Assembly: GCA_021234155.1 (NCBI GenBank)
Contig: JAJEKV010000001.1
Location: 24,043,189-24,107,188, forward strand
Direction: 5' to 3'
DNA: 64,000 bases
Source of the DNA: Isoetes taiwanensis
Taxonomy: Eukaryota > Streptophyta > Lycopodiopsida > Isoetales > Isoetaceae
The translations under genes and the position numbers were made by a program. The notes beneath the pieces are model-generated. The model made no database searches. It had not been told where the DNA came from and was given only the letters and a program-made list of their open reading frames with translations. Shown here piece by piece: positions 1-11,639 of the stretch (position 1 is its first letter; each line of letters opens with the position of its first letter).

Positions 1-2220
1 AGGCAGTTGTGGAGCACTTTTGAAGACTCTAATGGTTTTAGTTTACATGGTTTTGCACTCATGGGATTAATGATTTTTTTATCATGCTGCAGGTTTCATA
101 TGATTATTCCATTTCGGACATAGTATGGACCTATACAAGTAACCATTTAGGAAAGAGGCAATTGTTATATCAGAGAAAATTGTACTTGCCAGTGACTAAT
201 CAATTCATTTGTCCCAATTCCCAGCCTCTTAACATGCAACATGCTCTGAACTCCAATGACCATGAGATGGCATATGTCCAACTTACAAAATGGAATCAAG
301 TGCAAGTTTGTCTCATTTAACTGTTGATGATCGTTAGAGTAGTAGGATATGACCTGTAAAAGAGGTTATCAAATATTCTCATAGCATATGATAAGGGGTT
401 TGATGCTTCAATGGAATGATCCTCAAATGGTTACATCTCTCTTGGAACAATCAGCCTCTATGGAAAAGCTCAATACACTGTTAATTTGGATGCATACAAA
501 TTGTAACTTTGAAGGATCGTTAACAGAAGATGCTTTTGCAGATTTCAGCTATATTTTAAATGAAAACAAGGCCCAAATATTTTGAGATTTGGATTTCAAT
601 TCTCATGTCTTTGACTCATGCCAAACACAGTTAATGGTAAATAGTTAATGAAATCAAATTGCCGAAGCATGCTAAAAACTGCATCAACGGTTCACCTTGC
701 TCTATAAATTCTAATATATCTTTAAACTATTGCAACAAGGATATAGCTCAACACCAGTGAGCTATATCCTTCTTGACTATGATAGACCAACACTATTTTA
801 AATAAGTAGACTTGAGTTGTGACACGTTGATCATTGTACAAGGGTAAAGAAAAGGCAAATTTAAATCTTGCATATAACTACCATGGGCAAGGAGTTAAAT
901 GCTATTGCCTGAAGTGGTGCATGTGTAATTACGACTTGACTTCAATCTTTATAATATGGAGGGAAGGCACAGGGGGCTTGGAGGAAAATGGAAAATGGCA
1001 ATGCCGAACAAAATAAAAAGAATGGATTATCTATTCCACTGAACTCCCACTGGACTCTGCAGAGTCCACAGGACTTCCACGACTCTGCCTTTTGCTACCC
1101 TTGAGGATCATCCAAAAACTCTTTTCAGTTATTTCTCTGATCATTCAGCCGGTACTTTAAGAATAAAACATGGGGAAAAATTGTGGGAAAGAGATGTTCC
1201 AAATGCTTTTCAAAGCAAGATTGAGAAAGAAGAAAAAGGGTATATATTATGAAGGCACTCAACATTACACCACTCCTCAAAGCAAAGCCTCAACACAAAA
1301 ATGATTAAGGGAATGATTCATAGTTCCATTTATTGGTTTGGTAATATATGTTCCAATGGCTTAGCATGTTGCATATATACCACCTATTCTCAACTTCAAT
1401 TTTAGACATGGCTAAAACCGCTCAACTTTGGAACATATGCCAACATTTATTTCCAGTTTATAAAATCGTACAATAGCTAGCCATTCATTCAAGTACATTA
1501 AATATAATATGCAAGGAACACCAAATGGCTTTTGAAGATTGAATAAGCCTATGAATGACCTATATGGATCTTGCATCACATATGAACTATAGTCTATTGA
1601 GTGCCAGGAAGTCTACCAAAAAGAGGGAAGCATAGATCTTTACAATAGAACAAAAGCATCACAAACAAAAATCACCATTAACTTTTGGTGAATGGTTGTC
1701 CTCTCTTAAATGCTTGCCTGCCTTTGTTTTGAAACATATGATGCAAAAATACAAAGGACTACAAAGAAATGAGAAAATATAAAATGTTGCAATATGAGAA
1801 ATAGTGGGAATTTATGGTTGTTGGATGAACTCCTGAGGAAAAGATTTGATTAATTGCAAAAGTTGTCTGAAAGATAAGTGCTTCTTTTTGTAAAATTTGC
1901 CCCTTAATACTACATCTTCTAGTAATCGGACATACGAACATCTCTGGCACGTAAACCTACCAAGTGTCTTTGGCATTTGGGGCTAAAGAATCTGTCATTA
2001 AGATAACTCATGTCAGTTCAGCACCCCAAACCACGTTATTAAGCTCTACCTGAAAAGCGTTGGCAACAGATAAATGCAAAAAACTCCGTGGGCCATGTAC
2101 AAATGCAAAGAAGTCATCAACACGTCTTCTTCAAGAGGAAAACTGGTGGGAGCAAAGAGCTACTCGGTACATTTGGCATAAGGGATTGTTATGATGCAAT
2201 AACAAAAAGTAATATGAAAC
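1..2220. other. Non-coding AT-rich DNA, no recognised gene
   Basis: Only short open frames (60-80 codons) occur on either strand and none resembles a family I know. No splice-linked chain of coding exons is apparent. A small inverted pair around 740-775 (GATATAGCTCA / GAGCTATATC) could form a hairpin. I see nothing else to annotate. Confidence 0.5.
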
Positions 2221-2221
2221 T

Positions 2222-2490
2222 ACCATGGGGAGGCGCCGCAAGTGGCGGCACCGCCTGAAACTCTCCACCACGGAAACTCCGAGACGTGGCGGTTTGATTA
2301 CGTAATCAACGTTTGGGGCCTTTTTTCCGAGGACGTGTCAGTGACATGGCCAAAGACTTTATTGATTGCATGTCGAATGATTCATGTTTGGCTATGGCAT
2401 ATTTCCGACAGACGGTTCTGTTTTCTGAGGCGCCGCTCTAGCGCTTGCTTCACAGTAGCTTTTATGGAGGCGCCATGGCCGTAGCTACCT
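2222..2490. promoter_or_regulatory. GC-rich island with repeated GAGGCGCC and a 16-bp palindrome
   Basis: This short stretch is clearly more GC-rich than its surroundings. The octamer GAGGCGCC occurs at about 2230, 2427 and 2467. A perfect 16-bp palindrome, TTGATTACGTAATCAA, lies at 2294-2309 and has a TTACGTAA core of the kind bound by bZIP factors. An 80-codon open frame (2242-2484) covers it but matches nothing I know. It could be a promoter or 5' leader remnant or the end of a transposon. Confidence 0.3.
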
Positions 2491-2499
2491 ATTGACATA

Positions 2500-3280
2500 T
2501 TTCTTGCCGGATTTAGAGTTGCCTTGCTAGTGTTTCTTGGTGTTCCTTGGTTTTTCGAACTCCAGTGCCGGCTCCTGTCTCTGCATCAAATATTGCCTTG
2601 TTTCCTTACTGGGAGATTCCGTAGCTTCTATTTTGCTGCTTGTTTTCAGCTTCCTCTAGTTTATCCATGATCCGGTCTAGCTTGATTCTTCTTTAGGGTA
2701 TGACGCCGTGTGGATTTGTGCTTCTAACTGTGCGCTAGTTTTTGTTGGACTAAGAAAGGGTACTAATTCCGCATAAGAACAGCGGGGAAGCTTGCATTGA
2801 CTGACAGAATTAACATCATTGGATCCTTGGTTGGCTTCCACTCATTGGCATGCGTCTATGTTGCTAAAACAGTTGAAGATCAAGATGGTACCGCAAAATA
2901 TGAGCTTGGCTGCTTTTGATAAGCCGGATTCTATCAAGCATTATCCCAGTACTGGAATTCGAAAAGGGTACTTTTAGAGTTTTTGCCCATTTGAATTCTT
3001 TAGGGCACACTTTTAGGGTTAGTATCTATTGGCCCATGTGGGTTCTTGGGATATTGCCATGTGGCAAAATGGATTATATTTGCATGTTATATGGACATGC
3101 ATAATATAATGGTCCCTAATGCTTGTGTCCTATGGTACAACCCCTTTTGATAACGATGTATGTGTCGGCATACTTGACATGTACTAGAGACATGGCAGTA
3201 TAATATATATATTTATATACAAGAAATTTAATGCGTCCTACGGTGCATGTTCGAGTTTTAGCATGTTCCTATGCTACAAG
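2500..3280. other. Unannotated spacer
   Basis: Mixed-composition DNA with no long open frame. The 62-codon frame at 2916-3104 has no recognisable motif. I see nothing else in this stretch. Confidence 0.4.
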
Positions 3281-3289
3281 TTCTTGTCA

Positions 3290-4265
3290 TGCCCTACATT
3301 CTAAAAGAATCTCTTGAGAATACTCTAAATTCATAGATTCTCTAAGATTCTACCAAGGTTCTCTTGAAGGTTTCGTGGAGATTCCTCTAAATTTTATAAG
3401 ATTCCCTTTAGATTCCATTAGGTTTCCGTAGATTCTCCAAGATTCTATGAAGATGCCCTTAGATTCCCTTAGATCCCTTTAGATTTTATGAGATTGCCTT
3501 AGGTTCCCTTATATTATATGAGATTCAAAGAGATTCTATAAAGATTTTTTTTTTTTTGAAGAACTGTGTCATCAATATATTAAAAGAATGGTAATGTTAC
3601 AAAGCAAGTGAGGAGGAAGGAGAACTGCCCCAAAGAGACAACGATACCTCAACACTCCACAACAAACTCACAAAAAAACTGCAACTCTACTGCTGTACAA
3701 ACCGACCATCGCCATCTACAACACCCAAAAAGTCCCGCCAAATGGCAAACTTCCGCTCAACTAATCCTGAGAACACCAGAAAGCTTTGAAATAGCGAGAT
3801 TCTATAAAGATTCCCCTAGATACTCTAAGATTTCATCAATATTTCTTAGATTCCTTTAGATTTTATGAAGATTCCCTTAGATCCCCTAGATTTTAAGAGA
3901 TTCCCTTAGGCTTGTAAATATTTTCCTAGATTCTCTTACATTTTATGAGATTTTCTTAGATTTCGTTAGATTCTCCTGGATTCCTTTACATTCTAGAACT
4001 TTTTAGAACATTCTAAGACTTTCTGGAACATTCTGAGATTTTCAAAATATCATAGAACTTTCTGGAAGTATTTCCCTAGATTCTCTTATATTCCCATAGA
4101 TTCCCCTACATTCTAGAACATTCTAGAACTTATTAGAACAATTTGAAACTTTCTGGAAGAATTTTCTTAGATTCCCCTCAGATTCTCTTATGTTCTAGAA
4201 TTTTCTAGAATATTTTGAAACTTTCTAGAAGATTCTAGAACTTTCTACTCTTTTGAACTACCTAG
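3290..4265. repeat. Degenerate AGATTCC(C/T)TTAGATT minisatellite
   Basis: About 1 kb is built from a strongly diverged short unit of roughly 11-14 bp. Typical variants are AGATTCCCTTAGATT, AGATTCTATAAAG and, toward 4000-4260, ACATTCTAGAACTTTCTGG. The array is interrupted by a retroposon (see 3547-3795). The gradual change from an AGATTCC-type to a TTCTAGAA-type unit suggests old, slipping satellite-like DNA. It is non-coding. Confidence 0.75.
3547..3795 (-). mobile_element. Short retroposon (LINE 3' fragment or SINE) with 17-bp target duplication
   Basis: The insert begins with a run of T, which is a poly(A) tail on the minus strand. It is flanked by the same 17 bases on both sides: GAGATTCTATAAAGATT at 3530-3546 and at 3796-3812. 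A minus-strand poly(A) tail plus a long target-site duplication is the signature of target-primed reverse transcription. At about 249 bp the body is either a 5'-truncated LINE or a SINE. The plus-strand open frame inside it is not a gene. Confidence 0.75.
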
Positions 4266-4339
4266 AATGTTACTCTATTTTATCTTAATGACAGTATTAC
4301 CCTTAAGTAAATTTGAAACATAAACTTTTCATGGAATTA

Positions 4340-4405
4340 ATGCTTGGTCTAGTGGTTAGAATGGGGGGCTAGGGGGTCAATGACCAAGGTTCAAATCCCC
4401 CACAC
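4340..4405 (+). mobile_element. tRNA-like head of a SINE (or decayed tRNA gene)
   Basis: An A-box-like TGGTCTAGTGG at 4345-4355 and a B-box-like GGTTCAAATCC at 4388-4398 are separated by about 32 bp, the spacing of an RNA polymerase III tRNA promoter. The T stem does not pair well (CAAGG against CCCCC) and the anticodon arm is poor, so an intact tRNA is unlikely. A tRNA-derived SINE head or tRNA pseudogene fits better. Confidence 0.5.
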
Positions 4406-4424
4406 AACATAAAAATTTTAAAAG

Positions 4425-4862
4425 CCTTTTCTTAAGGGATGAGCATTCAACGTAGGCCGTAGGATCTTGGACCCGATCAAGGGTCGAGATCTCATTACGT
4501 GACAATAATTAAAGCAACATGAGCCATAGGATCTATTACATATAATTCCCAAAGTCATGTGCACCGTAGGATATGTGTCAAAGCCACGTGAGCCGTAAGA
4601 TCCTGGATCGACGATTGGGATCAAGAACAATCTGGACCGCAGGATCTATTACATATAATTCCCAAAGCCATGTGCACCGTAGGATGTGTCCCAAAGCAAC
4701 GTGAGCCGTAGGATCTCGGACCGACGATCAAGATTAAATCAACCTAGACCGTAAGATCGCTTACATATAATCTACAAACAAACTCCCAAGCCATCTGGGC
4801 CGCACGATACGTCCCAAAGCCACGTGAGCCGTAGGATCTCGGATCAACGGCCGGATTCAGGA
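4425..4862. repeat. 113-bp tandem repeat carrying CCGTAGGATC motifs
   Basis: A unit of about 113 bp repeats roughly three to four times. The segment GGATCTATTACATATAATTC starts at 4529 and 4642 and a diverged copy starts near 4754. Each unit holds three sub-motifs of the type CCGTAGGATC, often preceded by CACGTGAG or CATGTGCA. The array starts just after the tRNA-like head, so it may be the body of that element. It is non-coding; the 70-codon minus-strand frame over it is a shadow. Confidence 0.7.
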
Positions 4863-4869
4863 GGACAAA

Positions 4870-6320
4870 CATAAGAACATATATATGTTATGATAGTATA
4901 TTCTCTTGAAACGTCACACTTGCTACCAAATTCTAGATAAGTAACCAGTGAAGCATAACCTGCAATGATTTTAAATAATGCTAGAATTCCAGAATTGTTC
5001 TGAACAGCTTCAAAGATCCATACCTTTCCTTGAATGTTTCATGCAGAAACCCAAACCTTATCCTTTTTAGGCCTGCTCTATCACAATATAAAAAATCCAT
5101 GCTTTGAAGAGGTAACACGAAAGTTCTTTACAATAACTTCTTGTAGACCGCTATTACAATCACCTGGCTATGGCAAACCAGATGAGACCCACCATTGCAA
5201 AAATACAACGACAGTCCTAGAGGTTGAAATACATAACAAATCTGGTGTTGACAGAAGGGTGTTGCAATCGAAGTCTCCAATGAACTCAGAGAAGGATCTG
5301 CAAGCATAGATGATTGATAGATCCATTGCATCTGCAACCTATAACAATCGATTTGAACAGTACGTGCAGAAGGGACGGCTTCGATTATTGCTCCAACGAA
5401 TATTCGAATCGAATATCTGTTGCAAACTTATATATGTTTAAATAGATGGTTACCTATCACATTCTAATTCTTGTGACGTGGTTGACCTTTGGTTTAAATG
5501 CATCTTCTCCGTGCTGAATGTGATGCACTATGTAACCTTTTTACTAACATTCAATTGACAAGTGGATGATGGCACAAGTTGCTACATCATCACAGTATGG
5601 TGCACAATTCAATTGAATCAAAGTTGTTGTCCCATACAATAAAGATGAGTTCATATTATAATTTGTCTTTACTGCCGGCGCATTTTCAATGTCATGTGCC
5701 ATGTCCCAAAGCTAGAGAAATGTTGTTTTTGATGGATGGGTTAACATTCTATATTCTTCTTTTTGTTGTTTTTGCTAGTTAGAGGTCCCAAGAGAGTCAA
5801 GAGAGTTGAGCGTCTTAAATATTGGCCAGTGCCATGTTAGAACTACTGCGGCATATTTGGGCACGCATTAAACCATAATCGAACACTCTTTTCAGGTTTG
5901 GCCGTGGTTCTTAACACGACAATGACCAATACTGTCTAATTAGCTTATATAAAGTCCTCATATCATATCCTATCATATTGACAAGTTTGTAAAGGAGTAA
6001 AAAAAAAAAAAAGTAGTTGTGGGGCCTGCCATACCAAAATGGACCGAAATGCGTTGGCCTATTTTTTTTTTTTTGGCCATTTCCAGGTCTAGGGGTGGTG
6101 ACCACCTTTTCTTTAATGACGAAGGCTACATGGATTTAAAACTTGTCAAGGTAAGTAACGACTTCTATTCTGTCAGAAACAAATTTTGAGCCATTTCACT
6201 CAATATATGGCAGAATCCCGCAGCCCATACGAAGCATTCAATGTGCTAAAATGGTTGGCCCAAGCAATGTGGCACGTAAGTTCATTTTCATGCCCACCAT
6301 TCTTTCGGCTCATCATCTTA
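4870..6320. other. Intergenic spacer upstream of the first ABCB gene
   Basis: No recognised gene lies here. Short frames on both strands lack motifs. Two homopolymer runs, A at 5999-6012 and T at 6062-6074, flank a small GC-containing segment and may mark a decayed element. The distal promoter of the downstream ABCB gene should lie in this stretch. Confidence 0.4.
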
Positions 6321-6326
6321 GCTCAA

Positions 6327-6334
6327 TATATAAT
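6327..6334 (+). promoter_or_regulatory. Putative TATA box of the first ABCB gene
   Basis: TATATAAT lies about 50 bases upstream of the chosen ATG at 6385. The leader that follows contains GCAGAGCCTG (6356-6365). The same ten bases occur in the leader of the second ABCB gene at 18417-18426, so the duplication included the 5' leader. The short distance to the ATG implies a short leader. The assignment rests on motif and position only. Confidence 0.35.
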
Positions 6335-6384
6335 GCCCACCAAGTACAACGTTTTGCAGAGCCTGAGATGCTCAGATATTGATC

Positions 6385-9300
6385 ATGGAAACCCATGCTG
6401 AAACTGAGGCAAATAATGTGAGCACAGATCAAGGACCTGCAAGAGAAGTTAGTCCAATCCATAAGCTCTTTGAATATGCAGATGGACTTGATTGGGTACT
6501 CATGGCATTTGGAAGCCTTGGAGCCATTATACATGGTTTCACGCTACCTGCATCTTTGCTTCTATTTGGAGATTTGCTCAACAGCCTTGGTAGCTTGTCC
6601 ACCAATCCTCATAAAATGTACCATGAAGTAACCAAGGTATCTATCTATGCATTGGCATCATAAGTTCTTTTGTAATTTGCCACAATTTACTGAATTCCAT
6701 TTTGCAGTTTGCTCTATACTTGGTCTACCTGGGCCTTGTGAGTTGGGTATCAGCATGGGCAGGTAACTTTTTCATGTTGTAGTAGCCATATTGTATGACA
6801 CACATTGTAATAACCACAATCAATAAGTATTTCCTTGTGGATTGTGCACAGAGGTAGCATGCTGGATGCAAACTGGCGAGCGCCAAACAGCAAGATTGAG
6901 AATCCGATATCTGGAGGCCATGCTGAATCAAGATATTGGTTTCTTTGATACTGAAGCAAGGACTGGGGATTTGGTGGAAAAAATATCAACTGACGTGCAA
7001 ATTATCCAGGAGGCCATCAGTGAAAAGGTTTTTTACCCTATCATAACAACCTTTTTGGACAAACTTATATCTTGGCAGTGAAGTAGTTAACTGGATTCAA
7101 CTGGCTTTTTTGGAGGCTTGCAGATGGGACTCTTTTTGCATTTTATTGCGGTGTTTATTGGAGGATTTGCAGTTGCATTTAAATCAACATGGAAGCTAAG
7201 TCTTTTGACAATTGGAGTCCTTCCTCTGATAGCTATTTCTGGTGGTCTATATGCTTATGCACTGATGGGTCTTGCATCAAAGACCAAGGAAGCATATGCT
7301 GTTGCAGGAAATATTGCAGAACAGGTATGCTACTAGATCGCATGCTTGCATAAAAGGTTAAGAGAGGGAACAAGAAATGTTTCGTACATATGATTCAGAT
7401 TGTTTCTCGGCACTAGTTTTCAAGTTGACAATCTGTTATGCAGGCTATTTCGCAGGTGAGAACTGTCTATTCTTTTGTTGGAGAGGCAAGAACAATTAAG
7501 ACCTATTCTCAAGCATTGGAATCCACACTTCCTTTGAGTTATAAAGCTGGGTTGGCCAAAGGAATCGCTATAGGGTCTACATATGCGATCTTCTGTGGCT
7601 GCTGGGCATTACTGTTTTGGTATGGAGGCGTCTTAGTCAGGAAAGGCGAGGCCAATGGAGGCAAGATTATTTCTGGAATATTTTCGGTCCTTGTGGGTGG
7701 CCTGTATGTATACCAGTTATTTGCTTATCTTGAAGCTTTAAGTCCAAATATATATACATATAGTATATTAACTTTAAGTTATCTTCTCATCAAGATCCCT
7801 AGGCCAAGCTGTTCCAAGCATTGCAACCTTTTCAAAGGCAAGAGCAGCTGCTTATCATCTTATGCAGTTGATTAACCATAAACCTCTTATACATGGGGAC
7901 AAACAAGCTGGTGAAGTATTAACTGTAGTACAAGGAAATATTGACTTCTGCAAAGTTTCCTTTAGTTATCCTTCAAGGCCTGGTGTCTTGGTATTCAAGG
8001 ATCTGTGCCTTAAAATCCCAGCAGGGAAAACTGTGGCATTTGTTGGAGAAAGTGGCTGTGGAAAGAGCACTGTTATTTCACTTATTGAGAGATTCTATGA
8101 CCCTACTTCAGGTACAAAGTAAATTCATTATTTCAAATCTTGTACATCAAAGTGTCTTATATTGATAACCTGTAAAGGGAAGGTCCTGCTTGATAGCCAC
8201 GACGTCAGGACCTTAAAATTAGATTGGCTCAGGCAACAAATGGGTTTGGTCAATCAGGAGCCAGTTCTATTTGGAACAACAATTGAGGAAAACATACTCT
8301 ATGGCAAGCAGGATGCAACGGTTGAGGAAATTGAAAAAGCCGCGAAATCTGCAAATGCACATTGCTTTATCAGCCAGCTTCCAAGGGGATACAAAACTCA
8401 GGTTTAATTTCGTTTGGTTTTCGCTTATGGTTATGGACATAGCATTTTTGGAAACTTTGCTTTCTTTTTCCTTAGGCTCATAAGTTTTAGGGAAAACAGG
8501 TTGGTGATCATGGTGTCCAGCTCTCTGGTGGACAAAAGCAGAGGGTCGCTATAGCAAGAGCAATTCTCAGAAATCCCTCCATTCTTCTTCTTGACGAAGC
8601 CACGAGTGCTTTAGATGCAGAATCAGAATATGCTGTTCAAGAAGCCTTGGTTCACCTCATGATTGGGAGGACAACAGTAGTTGTTGCACATCGCCTTTCA
8701 ACTGTTCAGAATGCAGATCTAATTGCTGTTTTGCATGAAGGAAAAATTGTTGAATTAGGAACGCACAAGGATCTCATTGCCAAAGGGGATTCTGGGGCAT
8801 ATGCTGCTCTTTTTAAGCTGCAAGAAATGATGAAAGATGAAGAAGCATGTGGCAATAAAGAACATGGGTTGGTTTTTCTGTCAAATTATAGTCTCTTCCA
8901 AGTAATAATTATGTTAATACTGATTTTGTATGATATGATGCTTGCAGAATATTGAAAGGAAGTTTTTCTGATAAGTCATCAATAGATGGCAAGAGTGGAA
9001 GTAAGCGGTTCAATTTTAGCAGGAGAAAACGTTCATTAAGTCACCAATCCAGTATAGCTTCAGACTATTCGAGAATTGTGGATGGCAATGAATGGGAAGG
9101 GGATGAAAATATGCCCAAAGAACAGTTTTGGAGGTTATTGGGGTTAAATGTGCCAGAGTGGCCTTTCTTTATAGTTGGAACTATAGGAGCTATGTTTGGG
9201 GGAGTTGTCACTCCTGCGCTTGGCTTCCTCCTTGGTTCAAATATCGATTTGTTTTACAGTACAAACTTGCATCACATGAAAAAAGAAATTGCAAAAAACT

Positions 9301-11006
9301 GCTTAATTTTCATTCTTGTGGGAGTTGCTTCTTTTACAGCTTTGTGTTTGGACCATTATTTCTTTGCCATTACAGGCGAAAACCTTACCAAGCGTGTGCG
9401 TGAAAAGATGCTTGCAGGTAATGAAACTTGGCCTTTCAATATTGTCACCAAACAAGTGAGCATAATTAACACATTACATTGCAGCCATTCTAAACAATGA
9501 AATCAGCTGGTTTGACCGAGATGAGAATAGCAGTGGCCAAATTGTGTCACGCTTGTCTTCCGGTGCAACATATGTCAGAGCTGCAATGGGGGACCGAGTT
9601 GCAACAATTGTACAGAGTGGAACACTTCTGATCTCATCTTTTCTTGTTGTGTACATCATCGCATGGAGGATGGCCCTTGTAATGACTGCAATTGTCCCAT
9701 TAATGGTATCTGCTACCATGATAGAGGTAATAATTGTTACATTTCTAATTTAATAAATATTCTCCTTATAGTAATTCTCGATGTTTTGCAGCAACTCTTC
9801 TTGAAGGGATTTGCTGGTGACATAGATAAAGTACATCACAAATCAAACATGCTGGCAGGAGAAGCTCTTCGCAACATCCGTGTTGTAGCTGCCTTTGGTG
9901 CAGAGGAGGGAGTAGTAAACTTATTTACCAATGAGTTAAGGGTGCCAAAACAGTCTAACTTCATCAGAGGACAGATAGCTGGTCTAGGTTTTGGAATTTC
10001 ACAATTTTTCCTATTCTCTTCTTATGGCATTGCATTATGGTATGGGGCCAAGTTGATAAGTGGTGGAATGGCAAGCTTTGGAGATGTGATGAAGGGCTTT
10101 TTTGTCCTTCTAATAACGGCATTTACTGTTTCACAAACGCTTAGTTTAACTCCAGATATAGTAAAGAGCAATGAAGCAATGCAATCTGTCTTTAAAATCC
10201 TTGACCGAGGAACTATGATTGAGCCAGATAGTTCAAATGCTGAGCAGGTCAATGAAATCAAAGGAAGTATTGAATTCCATAAAGTAGATTTCTACTACCC
10301 ATCTAGGCCAGAGGTGCTTGTTCTTAGAAACCTGAATTTGAAATTGCCTGCAGGGAGATCTCTTGCATTAGTGGGGGCTAGTGGATCAGGAAAGAGCTCT
10401 GTAGTATCCTTGGTTGAGAGGTTTTATGACCCTGTGGGAGGAAAAATACTAGTTGATGGGAAAGACATACGAACCTTGAATTTGAAATCATTTCGTCGTT
10501 ATGTAGGCTTGGTTCAGCAGGAGCCTACCTTGTTTGCAACCAGCATATATGAAAATATACTTTATGGTAAAGATAATGCATCAGAAAGTGAAGTAATTAA
10601 CGCATCAAAAGCTGCTAATGCTCATGATTTTGTAAGCTCGTTGCCAGATGGATACAAAACAGATGTAGGTGAGAGGGGAGTTCAACTATCTGGAGGCCAA
10701 AAGCAGAGAGTGGCAATTGCTCGTGCAGTTCTGAAGAATCCAACAATACTCCTACTGGATGAAGCAACAAGTGCCTTGGATGCAGACTCCGAACGTATTG
10801 TACAAGAGGCTCTTGACAGGCTAATGAGAGGAAGGACAAGCATAGTGATAGCTCACCGTCTTTCAACATTAAAAAATGTAGATGAGATTGCAGTGATTGA
10901 TGGTGGTAAAATCATTGAGCAAGGAAGACATCAAGATCTTGTTGGGAAAAAAGATGGCGCCTATTATAGACTAATCAAGCTTCACCAAAGAAACAACAGA
11001 AGCTAA
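6385..11006 (+). CDS. Full-size ABCB (MDR/P-glycoprotein) transporter, copy 1
   Basis: A plant full-size ABC exporter with TMD1-NBD1-TMD2-NBD2 order that should pump substrates across the plasma membrane using ATP. I place 11 exons with GT-AG introns: 6385-6636, 6708-6762, 6852-7027, 7124-7324, 7444-7703, 7795-8111, 8178-8401, 8500-8867, 8948-9417, 9485-9726 and 9792-11006. They sum to 3780 bases, or 1259 residues, which is normal for the family. NBD1 has Walker [10 protein letters not shown] (about residue 399), LSGGQ (about 503), Walker B ILLLDEA and an AHRLS H-loop. NBD2 has Walker [10 protein letters not shown] (about 1050), LSGGQ (about 1154) and ILLLDEA. The wording of both NBDs and of TMD2 is closest, from memory, to Arabidopsis ABCB2/ABCB10. 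The start is the first ATG in a good context that matches copy 2. In NBD1 the usual VGERG before LSGGQ is VGDHG. No frameshift or stop is seen; the substrate is unknown. Confidence 0.93.
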
Positions 11007-11380
11007 GTAGTTTATTATGGCTGTAAGGCGTTCTGGCCTAATAACAAGTAACGAAATTCTGCAAAGTTGTACTAATTCTGATTGAATGCTCACTCCCACA
11101 AATGGTAGTACTACTCTCAGATATCTTGGGCTCTCCAATCCGTAGAGAAAAACAAATGCAAGAGAACAGGGCTGGAAGAAACGAACCTACAGGATACAAC
11201 AGCGCTCCCAGAGATCGCTTGCTTACTTAGAGCAAGTCCACAAATCCGTCTCATACTCTGTAACAAAGCATGAACCTTGATGACGGATGCCATGCCTTCC
11301 AAAACACGCTAAATCCCACCAACATCTGTCGCTACACTGTAGCTACACAAACAAATATTGAGCTTAGAATAAAATCTCAC
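11007..11380. other. 3' flank of the first ABCB gene
   Basis: Presumed 3' untranslated region and spacer. There is no clear AATAAA close to the stop codon. No gene is recognised in this stretch. Confidence 0.35.
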
Positions 11381-11381
11381 C

Positions 11382-11634
11382 ATACCATTTATTCAATCAT
11401 ACCATTTATTCAATCGTATTTATCAACCACGGTCATGAATCATACCATTTATTCAATCTTATTTATCAACCAGGGTCATGTTTGAACCAGCATGAAATAA
11501 AACAAACTCCGTGTATTTTTTCTTCGATGTGGCTTTAACATGACACTCACGAAAAAATTTGTTAAGTCGACAAAAACCTCGTTTTTTTTTTTTGGTTTAA
11601 ACATGACCATGGTTGATAAATAAGATGCTCGCCA
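11382..11634. repeat. Tandem 17-mer repeats and a foldback with arms of about 32 bp
   Basis: ATACCATTTATTCAATC occurs three times, at 11382, 11399 and 11442. The last two are embedded in a unit of about 43 bp that ends in TTATCAACCA(C/G)GGTCATG. The segment around 11457-11488 returns as a reverse complement at about 11600-11634 (GACCATGGTTGATAAATAAG), about 110 bp away. This gives a foldback resembling a small inverted-repeat element. A T-run at 11583-11596 sits beside the right arm. Confidence 0.55.
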
Positions 11635-11639
11635 GGCTT

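Noticed and set aside
3608-3859. 83-codon ORF
   Set aside because: It spans the retroposon and re-enters the minisatellite across the target duplication, so it cannot be an old gene.
4340-4405. An intact tRNA gene
   Set aside because: A- and B-box-like sequences are present, but the T stem and anticodon arm do not pair, and no cloverleaf with a clean acceptor stem can be drawn.
6313-6534. 73-codon minus-strand ORF at the 5' end of the first ABCB gene (and the similar one at 18398-18625)
   Set aside because: Both are antisense of ABCB exon 1. Their mutual similarity reflects the ABCB duplication, not a conserved antisense gene.
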